Virus record (IMG/VR): IMGVR_UViG_3300019360_000008
Location: 18,883-82,882 of that record
Length of the DNA: 64,000 nt
Reading direction: 5' to 3' (one strand)
Source of the DNA: a virus
Shown here: positions 36,871 through 46,620 of the stretch, one piece after another
How the letters are laid out: each line of letters starts with the position of its first letter
Position numbering within the stretch: the stretch's first letter is position 1
The notes under the pieces: generated by a model
The model's input: only the letters and a program-made list of their open reading frames with translations
What the model was told of the DNA's origin: nothing
Database searches by the model: none
Translations under genes and position numbers: made by a program

Positions 36871-39800
36871 ATGGCGAGTACCTTCAACTTCCAGAGCAAC
36901 TCCACGGCGTCCACTATGGCGCCAGAAGAGCAGGCTCGTTTTGATGCTGAACAAGCAAAGCTGAGTATCGGTCAGGAGATCGAATTTCTCAGCCGTCACG
37001 GTGAGCCTCTCAAGGAAGAGGACTACTGGTCTCAGTTCCCCGAACACCTTCGCGGCATTGCGCCGCCCACGTCGCTGGAGTTTGCTCACACCGGCATTGG
37101 CAGCTTGGACTGGGGAGATCGCTTCGGGAACAAGTTCCACGGACTCACGCTGCTGCCCACCTATCGGTTCAAGTCCGGCACTCCACATCGTCGCGTCGAC
37201 ATTCTGTTCGTGATGCCGTGCGTGCTCGATGCAGACATCGACAGCCGCTACAGCCCCGCGGCGATGTTGAAAGGTAAGGCGGCCAACCTGTTTGCCCGGA
37301 ACCTCGGACGAGCCGGGCTGGCTGACTGCTGCTGGGACTTCACCACTCTGGTACGCTACCCGACCAAATCCAACCGTCCCAAGTCTCACGACATCAATTG
37401 GGCCAGGCCGCTGTTCTACGCGGAGATCAACCGGCTACGCCCCCGCATCATTGTGGCGATGGGCAAGGCCGTGTTTGAGAATCTGTACACAGCGTTCAAG
37501 ATCAACCTACAGGACTTCCAGGGCGGCGTCTTCGACGTCGACGTCCCAGAGGTTTTACAGGACGACGAATGGCGCCCTAAGCTGATGATCATGGATCAGA
37601 TCTCCCTCACGTTCAGTCGGCCCGAGCTGATCGAACGCTGTCTGGTGGATCTAGACAACATCCGATACGAGCTGACCAAGCTAAAGGAACCGGATGCGAC
37701 GCGCGTCACGGACGTTAGGACCAACTACCAGGTCATCGAGACGGCTGAGTACCTGGGCAACTGGATCGAGGACATGCGGCAGAAGCAGGTGCTCAAGATG
37801 GCCGTTGACGCTGAGTGGGCCGGCAAACATTTCGTCGACGGTAAACTGCGCTCCTTCCAAAGCTGCTGGGAACCCGGCCAGGTCACGTACCTGAAGTTCA
37901 TGGATGACCAGGGCCGACGGGTCCTTCCTCTGCACCCAAAGCAGATCGGGGACATCATGCGCCCGGTGTTCGAGGCTCCTGGCTTCCAGTACATCGGTCA
38001 CAACTTCCCCGCTGACGCAGTCTGGATCGAGACCCACCTGGGCCTCAGTACTTACAGGCGGCTGTTCATGGACACGATGTTCGTGCAACAGTTGATCAAC
38101 GAATATGCCGATCTCAAGCTTGAACGTCTCGCCGTGCGCTATACGCGACTCGGTCGATACGATGTTGCTCTGCAGCTGTGGAAGAAAGAAAACGCCGACC
38201 TGTTCAAAGAGAGCGACGGTTACGGCGCGATCCCTGATAGACTACTGGTACCGTATGCCTGCAAGGACGTCGACGTCACGTTCCGGGTCCACCCGATTCT
38301 GCTCACTCAGCTGATCGCTCAGGGACCAAGGCTGCTACAGTACTGGCTCCAAATCAACCGTGGGTTCACGAGCGACTGCTACACCAGCAAGATGCTCACC
38401 GGGCTGCCGATCGACCAGGCGTACGCCGACAAGCTGCGCGAGGTCTATCACAGCAACCTGGCCTTCCTGCAGGACGACTTCAAGCGCCAGGTTGTTGCCG
38501 AGGCGGACGAAATGCTTCTCAAGTCACTCACACGCCACATACCCGGTGCCGCAGTAACCGTGCTGCAGATCCTCAACGTTCAACGCAAGTCCGGCATGCC
38601 TGCCCCTGACATGATCCGCTTTGCTCAGATGAGCGTCGGGTCCGGATGGTCGCAGGACGCCCAGCTACATGCCTGCTTGGAGCATTGGCTGGACATCGAT
38701 AACTTCAACTACAGCAGCCCCGACTATCTGCGACGATGGATGTTCCAGGTCAAGGGCCTCATGCCACTCAAAACCACCAAGAAGGACGGGGTCACGATGT
38801 CGTGGGAGAAGGTGCTGAAGCTCGATTCCGACAAGCAGAAGGACTATACGCCAGCGGCGGACAAGCAGACCATCAAGATCTATGAGAACCAGGACCCAAT
38901 GATCGCTTACGTGGGGCAGCTCAAGTCTGTCGCCACAATGTGCAAAACATTCTTGAGGGACAAGGACGAGGACGGCGAGGAGCGGGGCATACACAGCTGG
39001 ATCTGCTCCGACGGGGCGATTCATGCCAACTTTGCCTCAACCGAAACCGGCCGCCCCCGCACATGGAATCCCAACATCCTGAATTGGCCAAAGTCGGTGT
39101 CAAAGCCGATCGAACTGGCCTTCAAACGCGTGAATGCGGAACGGGCTAAAGCTACCCGCCAGCGTATGATCGACGACGCCGCCATGAACGGGCAGGAGCC
39201 CAACATGGCTGTGATCGAAGAGAAGGTCAAGGAGATACAATTCGCTCCGGTGTCACTCCGGTCGATGGTTAAAGCGCCTCCCGGCGAATGCTTCGTGGAC
39301 GCTGACTTGGTGACGGCAGAAGTGGTGGGCCTTGGCTACCTGGCTGGGGACAGGAACCTGATCGACGCTTGTGAAGCGCCTGACCAGCAGTTTGCCATCA
39401 TGCGCAAGACGGACGAGTCGGGCAACGTTAAGGAGAAGCCTGTTCGGATCTGCTACATCGAAGACATCTCACGTGTACCCAAGGACATGCAGGACGCGTC
39501 TCTCCTGGTACCAGAAGACCATCCGGATCTTGTACGCGAGAACAACAAGATCGTGCATCCCAAGCGGGACGTTCACTGGCAAATGGCCGAGTCATTCACA
39601 AAGACTCCGCGCGAAAAGCTCAACAAGGACACGCATCGTGGTGGCGGTAAGGTAGGAATGTTCTCTATTCCGTATGGCGCCAAGGCTCCTCTGATCGAAC
39701 GTAACATCGAGGTATTGACTGGTGTCAAGCCGGCAGAAGGAACCGGCGCCGCGATCATCACGGCCTATGAGACTAACTTCCCCGTCGCCACGCAGTTCCT

Positions 39801-40326
39801 TAACGAAATGGCCATGCTGCCGTCGGGCGACAGGCCAGAACTCATTGACCCGGGAACACCGCTTGGGTGTTACGACTCAGTATCAGGTCGCCGACGGCAT
39901 TTCAAGTACACTGAGATCAAGGACCTAGAAGGTCTTACCGAATGGGCCAAGAAGTCTATCTTGGATCCTATGACTCGCGAAGCCCGCAACTATCCTCTGC
40001 AGGAGATCGTTGCGGCCACAATGGCTCGCGCCCACATCTGGCTGCTGGACTATTACATCCAGCGTGGGATGAAAGCACGGCCGATGCTGTTGTTGTACGA
40101 CGCTTTGACGGTGCGCTGCCCCTTGGAGGAGCGGTTCATCGTCAGGGACTCATTGCAGCGATACATGTCGGACGAGAACGTCTGGCATGTGGCGCGATCG
40201 AACATGAGCTTGCAGTTTGATATAGAAGTCGACTTCACCATCAGGTGGGCGCTAGACCCAACTCCGGATCTGCGCAAGCTTCTGTACGACGAACAGCTGC
40301 TCAAGTTCGAATGTCCTCCCGTATGA
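36871..40326 (+). CDS. Family A DNA polymerase with uracil-DNA-glycosylase-like N-terminal domain
   Basis: An 1151-residue replicative polymerase of the type known from phage SPO1. Residues ~60-275 form a degenerate UDG-like domain (VDILFVMPCVLDADIDSRYS ... RPRIIVAMGKAVFENLY). The 3'-5' exonuclease has D312 and E314 in VDAEW, HNFPAD, and YACKDVD. Polymerase motif A is VDADLVTAEVVGLG (near 810), motif B HRGGGKVGMFSIPYGAK (near 920), and motif C LLLYDALTV (near 1075), where the usual His-Asp-Glu is Tyr-Asp-Ala. The missing Glu in motif C is odd. It is the gene just before a promoter-like intergenic region. Confidence 0.93.
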   Translation: MASTFNFQSNSTASTMAPEEQARFDAEQAKLSIGQEIEFLSRHGEPLKEEDYWSQFPEHLRGIAPPTSLEFAHTGIGSLDWGDRFGNKFHGLTLLPTYRFKSGTPHRRVDILFVMPCVLDADIDSRYSPAAMLKGKAANLFARNLGRAGLADCCWDFTTLVRYPTKSNRPKSHDINWARPLFYAEINRLRPRIIVAMGKAVFENLYTAFKINLQDFQGGVFDVDVPEVLQDDEWRPKLMIMDQISLTFSRPELIERCLVDLDNIRYELTKLKEPDATRVTDVRTNYQVIETAEYLGNWIEDMRQKQVLKMAVDAEWAGKHFVDGKLRSFQSCWEPGQVTYLKFMDDQGRRVLPLHPKQIGDIMRPVFEAPGFQYIGHNFPADAVWIETHLGLSTYRRLFMDTMFVQQLINEYADLKLERLAVRYTRLGRYDVALQLWKKENADLFKESDGYGAIPDRLLVPYACKDVDVTFRVHPILLTQLIAQGPRLLQYWLQINRGFTSDCYTSKMLTGLPIDQAYADKLREVYHSNLAFLQDDFKRQVVAEADEMLLKSLTRHIPGAAVTVLQILNVQRKSGMPAPDMIRFAQMSVGSGWSQDAQLHACLEHWLDIDNFNYSSPDYLRRWMFQVKGLMPLKTTKKDGVTMSWEKVLKLDSDKQKDYTPAADKQTIKIYENQDPMIAYVGQLKSVATMCKTFLRDKDEDGEERGIHSWICSDGAIHANFASTETGRPRTWNPNILNWPKSVSKPIELAFKRVNAERAKATRQRMIDDAAMNGQEPNMAVIEEKVKEIQFAPVSLRSMVKAPPGECFVDADLVTAEVVGLGYLAGDRNLIDACEAPDQQFAIMRKTDESGNVKEKPVRICYIEDISRVPKDMQDASLLVPEDHPDLVRENNKIVHPKRDVHWQMAESFTKTPREKLNKDTHRGGGKVGMFSIPYGAKAPLIERNIEVLTGVKPAEGTGAAIITAYETNFPVATQFLNEMAMLPSGDRPELIDPGTPLGCYDSVSGRRRHFKYTEIKDLEGLTEWAKKSILDPMTREARNYPLQEIVAATMARAHIWLLDYYIQRGMKARPMLLLYDALTVRCPLEERFIVRDSLQRYMSDENVWHVARSNMSLQFDIEVDFTIRWALDPTPDLRKLLYDEQLLKFECPPV

Positions 40327-40562
40327 GCGATTCCCTGGAACCGAAAGTCGGTTGACAGTCGGTCTCGCACCTGTATAGTTGTAGCGGTCCTAGAACCTCA
40401 TGGCGCCCGGCGAGTACTGGACGCAACGGAGGAAGTCAGGATCACTGTAATTGATATACGACTTGAACGACTGACACTCATCGAGCATCAAGATGAATTG
40501 ACACCGCCACCCGGATCTCCATTACTCGAACAAATCAACCATTAACGTAACTGATTAGCATT
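40327..40562 (+). promoter_or_regulatory. Gene-free leader with a consensus promoter and hairpin
   Basis: TTGACA (40352-40357), 16-base spacer and TATAGT (40374-40379) form the best sigma70 match in the window. A hairpin AACCGA-AAG-TCGGTT (40339-40353) overlaps the -35 box and may be an operator. The remaining ~180 bases up to the ATG at 40563 would be an unusually long leader for this genome; another TTGACA lies at 40498. No other feature seen. Confidence 0.65.
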
Positions 40563-42026
40563 ATGTCCACACGTCTCCATATCGTAGGTGGCTCGCAAGG
40601 CGAAGCCAAGCGCGAGTTCTCTGTAGGCTTTTTCCATGATGGTGTCCGCTCCATCGGCCTCAACAAGAAGGTCTCCCACCAGTTCCGGTTTCTGCCGGCT
40701 TTTGACAACAACCGTTACCGCGAAACTGACGCGGAATACGCCACGTCCGTCCTGCCTTACCGGGATCGCAATCTCGCGGCGGACTCCACCGGCACGGAAG
40801 GTTTTACCTCCTGGTACTACATCTTCCGGGTCCACAACTTCCTTGGTCACGGTAACCGCTCGTATGTGTCGCCAATCACGGGGCACCAGGGCAACCCGAC
40901 CGGGGTCGATCCCATTCTTGACTGCTACATGCTGTGCAAGAAGAACGACGCGCTCAAGCACTTGATAGAGAAGCCCAAGAACAAGTCCGAAGGCTTCAAC
41001 GCCGTGATCACGTCCCCTAAGAGCATGCCGTTCTTCAACGTGCTCACCTGCGTCGATAAGCAGTGGGTCAACGCGATCATGTACTGCACGATCTCTGCCC
41101 TCGACGACCTCAAGGGTAAGCTCGCGTTACGTGCTGGTCGTAACGACGCAGTCATCAGCCCGGAATGGTCGGACTACATCTACGGCGACATCACTCACCC
41201 GACCCAAGGGCTCATGGCCACCAGCCGCATTGCCAAGGTCGGAACCAACATGATCGAGACCGCCTGTGTCTTCTTCTCCGAGAAGGATGGCGTTCTGACC
41301 GGCGCGCAAGCCGCGCCGCTTGATCCGACCACGCCGTTTGGTCAACAGGCGCTCCGTGGCCGGTACAACCTCCTTGATCCTGAACGTGTCATCAAGGTGG
41401 CGACTTATGAGGAGATCCTCGATTACATCATCAACGATGGGACCATACCGTACAACGTGATCGAGGCTGCCTGCTCGCCGCACGTGGCTCGTCTTCCGGC
41501 GCCTCCTCCGGCGGCCCGTATGGCCAACGCTGGCGTTCCGCCGAGCGATGATGACGTTCCTATGGGCAACACCCCTCCTGCGTTCGGTCGTCCGGCCGCA
41601 CCAGCATCCACGCAGCCGGCTTTAGCTCCTATCGGTTCAGGTATCGCCGGTTTCGCACCGACTCCGGCGGCTGCGGCCGCTCCGTTCCCCACTCAAACCG
41701 TCGTGGCTACTCCGGCTGCCACTCCGGTTTTCGCGACTCCCCCTGCGTTCGCACAGCCTGTCTCCAACACCCCGGCGTTCCCGGGTACGGTGACGGCGGG
41801 TCCTGGCCCACTTCCGACGTTCGCTGCTCCGGCTGCCGCCGCGGTCGCCGAACAGCCGCGCGTGAGTAATGCGCTCCAGACTACCGGTGGTCCCCTCTCT
41901 ACTGCCGAACAGGCTGAATATCTAGCCTTGGCTCAGGAGATGATCGCCAGTAACGGCAAGGCTTTGCCCGACGAAAAGATGCGTCGTATGGCTGAGCTGG
42001 GAATGCGTGTTAACGCCGTCTCCTAA
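40563..42026 (+). CDS. Probable single-stranded DNA-binding protein
   Basis: A 487-residue protein with an N-terminal domain (~1-305) that is basic-aromatic and contains a long Pro/Ala-rich linker (~310-440) and a short helical C-terminal region. Its place between polymerase and RecA, with its own strong promoter, fits a phage single-strand binding or recombination mediator protein produced in large amounts. Assignment rests mainly on context. Confidence 0.45.
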   Translation: MSTRLHIVGGSQGEAKREFSVGFFHDGVRSIGLNKKVSHQFRFLPAFDNNRYRETDAEYATSVLPYRDRNLAADSTGTEGFTSWYYIFRVHNFLGHGNRSYVSPITGHQGNPTGVDPILDCYMLCKKNDALKHLIEKPKNKSEGFNAVITSPKSMPFFNVLTCVDKQWVNAIMYCTISALDDLKGKLALRAGRNDAVISPEWSDYIYGDITHPTQGLMATSRIAKVGTNMIETACVFFSEKDGVLTGAQAAPLDPTTPFGQQALRGRYNLLDPERVIKVATYEEILDYIINDGTIPYNVIEAACSPHVARLPAPPPAARMANAGVPPSDDDVPMGNTPPAFGRPAAPASTQPALAPIGSGIAGFAPTPAAAAAPFPTQTVVATPAATPVFATPPAFAQPVSNTPAFPGTVTAGPGPLPTFAAPAAAAVAEQPRVSNALQTTGGPLSTAEQAEYLALAQEMIASNGKALPDEKMRRMAELGMRVNAVS

Positions 42027-42034
42027 TCCTATGC

Positions 42035-42072
42035 GGGATGGCCTGGTAACTCGGGCCATCCCTCTTTCATTT
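42035..42072 (+). terminator. Terminator or attenuator between the probable SSB and RecA-like genes
   Basis: Perfect 9-base stem GGGATGGCC (42035-42043) / GGCCATCCC (42054-42062) followed by TCTTTCATTT and immediately the RecA-like ATG at 42073. It would lower expression of the downstream gene relative to the abundant upstream product. Confidence 0.75.
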
Positions 42073-43374
42073 ATGGCCGAGAAGAAAACTAAGCCCAAGA
42101 AGCCTACACCTTCCTTCAGTTTGCTAGACGACGATACATTCGCCAATCGGACCAAGGAAGCCCTGATGAAGAGCCGCAAAAAGGGCACCACGGTCGATTC
42201 ATTGACCAACGTTCGTCGCGAGATCCTCAACCTCCCCCCGATTTACCTACAAGCCACGCTCAATAGCTTCGGCCTACAAACCAAGACGCTCGTCGACATC
42301 ATCGGGGCTGAGGGTATCGGTAAGACGACCCTCATGTTCACGATCTTCGGGTGGTCGATGCTTCAAGGCTCTCCGTGCTTCTACGTCGAAACCGAAGGTA
42401 AGGTAATCGACGAAGAGCGGGCCATGCGTTCGCTCAACACCGACAAGGCGCTGGCGAAGAAAATGTTCGACCGAATCAGCTTCGACCAATGCTTCGAGCT
42501 GCAGCAGGCGATAGACTCGATCTATGCTTGGGTGAAGCTCGTCCGCGACCCCAAGAGCGAGGTCTACGTCCCTCATCACATACCTGTAGTGGTGGGCCTA
42601 GATACGTTCTCAAAGCTGATGTCCGCCAGTGAGGCTGAAGGGCGACTGCTGTACAACGATCAGACCCTCAAGGGTAAGGAAGCAGACGCTAAAGATCTCG
42701 GCACAGGCTCAAACTTCGGGCATGCAAAGATCGCGCAAGCATGGTCTCGCCAGCTGCCCAACTGGCTGACGATGAACAACGTCATCCTGATACTCAACCG
42801 GCACCAAAACGACAAGGTCGATATGAACGCTGCTCCCGGTGCCTCCTTCGGTGGCGACGCTGCGGCGGGTTTCAACACCACGTCGATCGGCGGACGCGCG
42901 TTCAGTCAGAATGCCGCCCTACAGCTGATCCTGAGTCGCTACAAGTTTGCTACCAAGAAGGTGGGCGACGAGAACATCAAGATCGGCGTCGACGCCAAGA
43001 TCACCGTGTCGAAGAACTCGTACGGCCCCAACGGATTGGTGTGCTTCTACCGGATCAACCAGAGGAACGATGGCGATACGGACACGACGTTCGTGCCGGC
43101 CCTCTCGTTTGCCCCCTACACGTCCGAATGGCTGATGGGCAAGGGCATCCTGGAGATCTCGTCGAAGAACAAGAACTGTTACAGCTGTCGTGACCTCAAC
43201 CTGTTCGATGTTACCTGCGACGAGTTCTATGCCGCCCTACAGGCCAACGAGGAAGTGCTCAACCTCATCGGCACTCGGCTTCGGCTGAAGGGCTATGAGG
43301 TTGACGACAATCAACCCCCGGCACTCCCGGTTCCTGCTTCCGATGAAGAGATTCAACCAGCCGGCCAAAAGTAA
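42073..43374 (+). CDS. RecA/UvsX-like recombinase
   Basis: A 433-residue RecA-fold ATPase: Walker A GAEGIGKT (78-85), a conserved Glu in YVETEGK, Walker B VVVGLDTFS, and a loop region with GRAFSQNAALQL. It would catalyse strand exchange in recombination-dependent replication. I place the start at ATG 42073 because the upstream in-frame codons from 42007 overlap the previous gene and contain the terminator hairpin. Confidence 0.88.
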   Translation: MAEKKTKPKKPTPSFSLLDDDTFANRTKEALMKSRKKGTTVDSLTNVRREILNLPPIYLQATLNSFGLQTKTLVDIIGAEGIGKTTLMFTIFGWSMLQGSPCFYVETEGKVIDEERAMRSLNTDKALAKKMFDRISFDQCFELQQAIDSIYAWVKLVRDPKSEVYVPHHIPVVVGLDTFSKLMSASEAEGRLLYNDQTLKGKEADAKDLGTGSNFGHAKIAQAWSRQLPNWLTMNNVILILNRHQNDKVDMNAAPGASFGGDAAAGFNTTSIGGRAFSQNAALQLILSRYKFATKKVGDENIKIGVDAKITVSKNSYGPNGLVCFYRINQRNDGDTDTTFVPALSFAPYTSEWLMGKGILEISSKNKNCYSCRDLNLFDVTCDEFYAALQANEEVLNLIGTRLRLKGYEVDDNQPPALPVPASDEEIQPAGQK

Positions 43375-43798
43375 CGAGTATCAGATCAAACAGATGCTTT
43401 GTGCTATTGCCAGGGTCAAGCCTATCCAGGTGGGTGGGCTTGGCCTTGACATGGAGCAGCTAGTTAATAACCTGGCTACAAGCTCGAATCTGAACCTACC
43501 TTGTGATGGCTCAGCTGTCGTGGTGGTAGATCACTACGTTCGGGCGCTCGTCGATCCGAAAGACCATACATCTCCGCTCGTCAACATGATGCGCGACCAG
43601 CCGGACTCTTATTTGCTGTTTGTGGATAACTACATTGCAGGCAAGGAAAGTCTGTTTCTCGGAAAGATGCTCCGCAGCAGTGATGAGATCCACAGCTGGG
43701 TACGGCACATGGACAAGCCTGAAATCATGGTCTATAGTTTGACCACCAGGGAGGGGATCATCGTGGCCCCTGTTAGCGCCCTGCTTAAGATCAAATGA
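43343..43798 (+). CDS. Hypothetical protein downstream of RecA
   Basis: A 151-residue protein (MKRFNQPAKSNEYQIKQMLC). Frame is open from 43295 but the ATG at 43343 gives less overlap. No recognised domain; overlaps flanking genes on both sides, suggesting coupling. Confidence 0.5.
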   Translation: MKRFNQPAKSNEYQIKQMLCAIARVKPIQVGGLGLDMEQLVNNLATSSNLNLPCDGSAVVVVDHYVRALVDPKDHTSPLVNMMRDQPDSYLLFVDNYIAGKESLFLGKMLRSSDEIHSWVRHMDKPEIMVYSLTTREGIIVAPVSALLKIK

Positions 43799-44382
43799 GT
43801 TTTGACCTTTATATCACCAAGGAGCCATTTGATTTGTTGGGCGTTCCGGCCGGATTCCTTTGTTGGGCTCCCCACAATGTCGAGTACGGGGAGCTCAAAC
43901 GTAGGAAGTTCATCCGGATATTCAATTATGATCAACCCTGGCGGCACACTTGGGTCCCACGTACCTTTCTGCTTCATGTTCATCGCGTTGGCGAAGGGTA
44001 CCGCGGCGACGGGGGCTGGTTCGTAGCGATACAGGGCCGACTGTTACGGGGTGAGCCAAATGCGTTCTTGCAGCATCCTTGGGAAGATGGCGATGACAGG
44101 TTGGGTCCTATACCCTGGCGTTTTGGCTCCCGTGGAGAAGCAATTTACTATCTGTCTTGCCTTCCTTTTAGGGCGCATGCAAAAGTGAGTGTGTGCCAGA
44201 TGGTCGACAGCGTTTATACTATGGCTTCACGAACCCGTGCCGAACTAAGTGAACGATTCCCAGTACTTTTACCGCAGGTGCAGATCGACTTAGAAGAGGA
44301 AGCGAAAATTTCAAGTCGTGAACTACTTAGACGCGGCCGCTTACGAACAAGTCGGCTGTACTTCCCGAATAAGAAAAAATGA
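43795..44382 (+). CDS. Hypothetical protein, 195 residues
   Basis: Alpha/beta protein with a central charged and aromatic region (FIRIFNYDQPWRHTW) and a basic C-terminal tail (ELLRRGRLRTSRLYFPNKKK). ATGA overlaps on both sides place it in the RecA-RecQ operon. Function unknown. Confidence 0.5.
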   Translation: MSFDLYITKEPFDLLGVPAGFLCWAPHNVEYGELKRRKFIRIFNYDQPWRHTWVPRTFLLHVHRVGEGYRGDGGWFVAIQGRLLRGEPNAFLQHPWEDGDDRLGPIPWRFGSRGEAIYYLSCLPFRAHAKVSVCQMVDSVYTMASRTRAELSERFPVLLPQVQIDLEEEAKISSRELLRRGRLRTSRLYFPNKKK

Positions 44383-46016
44383 GTATTGATATTTTCAATC
44401 AAGCGATGTCTTACCTCCCGGCGGCATTGCACAAGATGGGATACCAGACCCTACGGCCTGGTCAGGATCGGGTGGTGCTCAATCTGTTTGCCGGCAAGTC
44501 GGTATTTTGCATTTTACCCACCGGTCAGGGTAAGTCTGCTTGCTACATTATACCCACTATTTGCCTCAATTACCGAACTCTCATTTTTTCGCCCTTGATC
44601 TCGTTGATGCAAGATCAGGTCGAGGCACTGTGGCGTCTTGGCCTCAAGGCCGGACAGATCAGCAGTGGCCAGAGTGATGCTGAGAATCAGGCCGTCATAA
44701 CCCAATGGATGTCAGGGCAGCTGCAGTTCTTGCTGGTGGCACCTGAACGTATCGATAACGCTCAGTTCAGGCTGGCGATCGGTCACGTTCGTCCGGATAT
44801 GGTGGTCATTGACGAAGCTCACTGCTGCAGCCAGTGGGCGGATTCCTTCCGGCCGCACTACGCCCGCTTGGGTGAGTTCTGCAAGCTGGCGCGGCCCAAG
44901 AGCCTTCTGCTCCTGACGGCTACGGCCACCGATGACGTCGAACAAGATGTACGACGTATCCTGTGTGCTGAAGCGGCCGAGCGGGTGATTTACTATCCCA
45001 AGAGACGCAACCTTCTGCTCACAAGTCGTCCTTACACGGGCGATCCCGAACTGCTGCAGTTTGTCAACAACATCGATGGTTCGGTAATCGTATACTGTTC
45101 GACCGTGAAGCGCACCGAGGAGATGTACGGCGCCCTCGGGCATCACTGCAAAGGCCGGGCGCTGATCTACAACGGCTCCATGACCCCGGACGCGCGTACC
45201 ACCAACCAGACCATGTTCATGCGGGATGAGGTCAAGGTGATGTTTGCCACCAAGGCGTTTGGCCTGGGTATCAATAAACCAAATATCCGTGGTGTTGTTC
45301 ACCGCGACATTTCGGGCTCGGTCGATGACCTGGCTCAGGAGATGGGACGTGCTGGTCGCGACGGCCTGGAGAGCCAATGCCGGCTATTCTTCGATCCGAA
45401 GACATACGACACCCAGCAGTTCTTCATCAAGACGTCCTATCCGGAGGAACGTATGGTACGGGCGATGTTCAGTGCCATCAAGCGCAACCTCGACGCGGAT
45501 GGGATCTGCAAGGTCACCATCGGTGACCTTACCCAGCAGGCCGGCATGTACTCGGCATTCGGAGATGGCTGTATGGGTGTGCTGGCAGGTGCCGGGGTTA
45601 TTGACCGTAACTTCGACGCCGGTAAGATCGCAACGATCAGGCTCAGGAAGCCACACGCCGACGAGGAGTACAAGGCCGTGCAGGACGGAGCAGAGCTGAT
45701 CGGCACCCGCAAGGGCGAGGCAATCGAGTTTGACCTGGATGCCCTGGGAGAGAAGTTGAAACTTAAGGACAAGAAGCTCAAGGACATCCTCAAATCCTTA
45801 GACAAGGAAGGCTACATCAACTACATTGCCCCTTACCGCGGAAAGCCGACCCGAATCGTTGGCGACATCGACAAGGTTGACTTTAGGCGGCTCAAGGGTC
45901 GGTATGAATCAGGCATGGCCAAGCTCAGCCGGGTGATCGACTATCACGACTGCCCGGACCGCGACAAGCACACGTTCCTGCAGGAGTACTTTGGGGTCAA
46001 AGTCGACGAACAATGA
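44379..46016 (+). CDS. RecQ-like DNA helicase
   Basis: A 545-residue SF2 helicase of the RecQ family. Motifs: 0 TLRPGQDRVV, I LPTGQGKSAC, Ia SPLISLMQDQV, II VIDEAHCCSQWADSFRP, III LLTATAT, IV VIVYCSTVK, V FATKAFGLGINKPNI and VI QEMGRAGRDG, including the RecQ aromatic-rich loop after motif II. The C-terminal zinc and winged-helix parts are divergent and there is no HRDC domain. It would act at forks and recombination intermediates. Confidence 0.92.
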   Translation: MSIDIFNQAMSYLPAALHKMGYQTLRPGQDRVVLNLFAGKSVFCILPTGQGKSACYIIPTICLNYRTLIFSPLISLMQDQVEALWRLGLKAGQISSGQSDAENQAVITQWMSGQLQFLLVAPERIDNAQFRLAIGHVRPDMVVIDEAHCCSQWADSFRPHYARLGEFCKLARPKSLLLLTATATDDVEQDVRRILCAEAAERVIYYPKRRNLLLTSRPYTGDPELLQFVNNIDGSVIVYCSTVKRTEEMYGALGHHCKGRALIYNGSMTPDARTTNQTMFMRDEVKVMFATKAFGLGINKPNIRGVVHRDISGSVDDLAQEMGRAGRDGLESQCRLFFDPKTYDTQQFFIKTSYPEERMVRAMFSAIKRNLDADGICKVTIGDLTQQAGMYSAFGDGCMGVLAGAGVIDRNFDAGKIATIRLRKPHADEEYKAVQDGAELIGTRKGEAIEFDLDALGEKLKLKDKKLKDILKSLDKEGYINYIAPYRGKPTRIVGDIDKVDFRRLKGRYESGMAKLSRVIDYHDCPDRDKHTFLQEYFGVKVDEQ

Positions 46017-46414
46017 AGCCGTTGTTACAGCTCAAGGACCTGGTGGATAAGCTGCCGGCCGTCAAGCCAGCAAAGCCCGCGACCATTCAACCGCCAGCCG
46101 GCATGAACCATTGTGCTTGTGGCAAGAAGTTCATACCGATTGGGGAGATCAAGATCGTCAAGACTCCGCACTGTACGGCCATTGACACAATGTGCCGGGA
46201 GTGCCGTCAGCAGTGCTCCAAGCATTCGCTGATCGTGTGCGTCCGCTGCAAGTCAGTGGCCGCCAAGCTTGCGCCGCACCGTGACAACAGCGGGTTCGTC
46301 TTTGAGCCCGGCAAGCCGTATCACACGCCGTTCTGCCCTAACTGTGTGCAGGACTGCGTAACCTCCCCGATTGCCGAGAAGGCGATCTGGGATCAAGATC
46401 AAAAACGAAAATGA
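46013..46414 (+). CDS. Cysteine-rich zinc-ribbon protein
   Basis: A 133-residue protein with CACGKKF, CRECRQQC, CVRCKS and CPNCVQDC, so three or four CxxC knuckles suggest one or two zinc ribbons. Such proteins bind nucleic acids or RNA polymerase. It is coupled to RecQ by ATGA overlap. Confidence 0.65.
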   Translation: MKPLLQLKDLVDKLPAVKPAKPATIQPPAGMNHCACGKKFIPIGEIKIVKTPHCTAIDTMCRECRQQCSKHSLIVCVRCKSVAAKLAPHRDNSGFVFEPGKPYHTPFCPNCVQDCVTSPIAEKAIWDQDQKRK

Positions 46415-46620
46415 GTATTATCACATTGACCGTCTTTGGCGGTGGGTTTCTCGCCGGCTTTGTAGTTGGTGTATTGGCGGCAGAATGTGGCAAGGTCAAG
46501 TCTTCCGACTTGACTGCAGCCACGGATGCTGCGATTAGTAAAGCTAAGTTAGCAGTCAATTATTTGAAGAATTATGAGTACCGAAGTCAAAACCAAGACA
46601 GTAATGTCCCCAAAGCCTAA
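46411..46620 (+). CDS. Small membrane protein, 69 residues
   Basis: An N-terminal hydrophobic segment (LTVFGGGFLAGFVVGVLAA) predicts one membrane span; the rest is a polar helix. Overlaps flanking genes. Function unknown. Confidence 0.5.
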   Translation: MSIITLTVFGGGFLAGFVVGVLAAECGKVKSSDLTAATDAAISKAKLAVNYLKNYEYRSQNQDSNVPKA

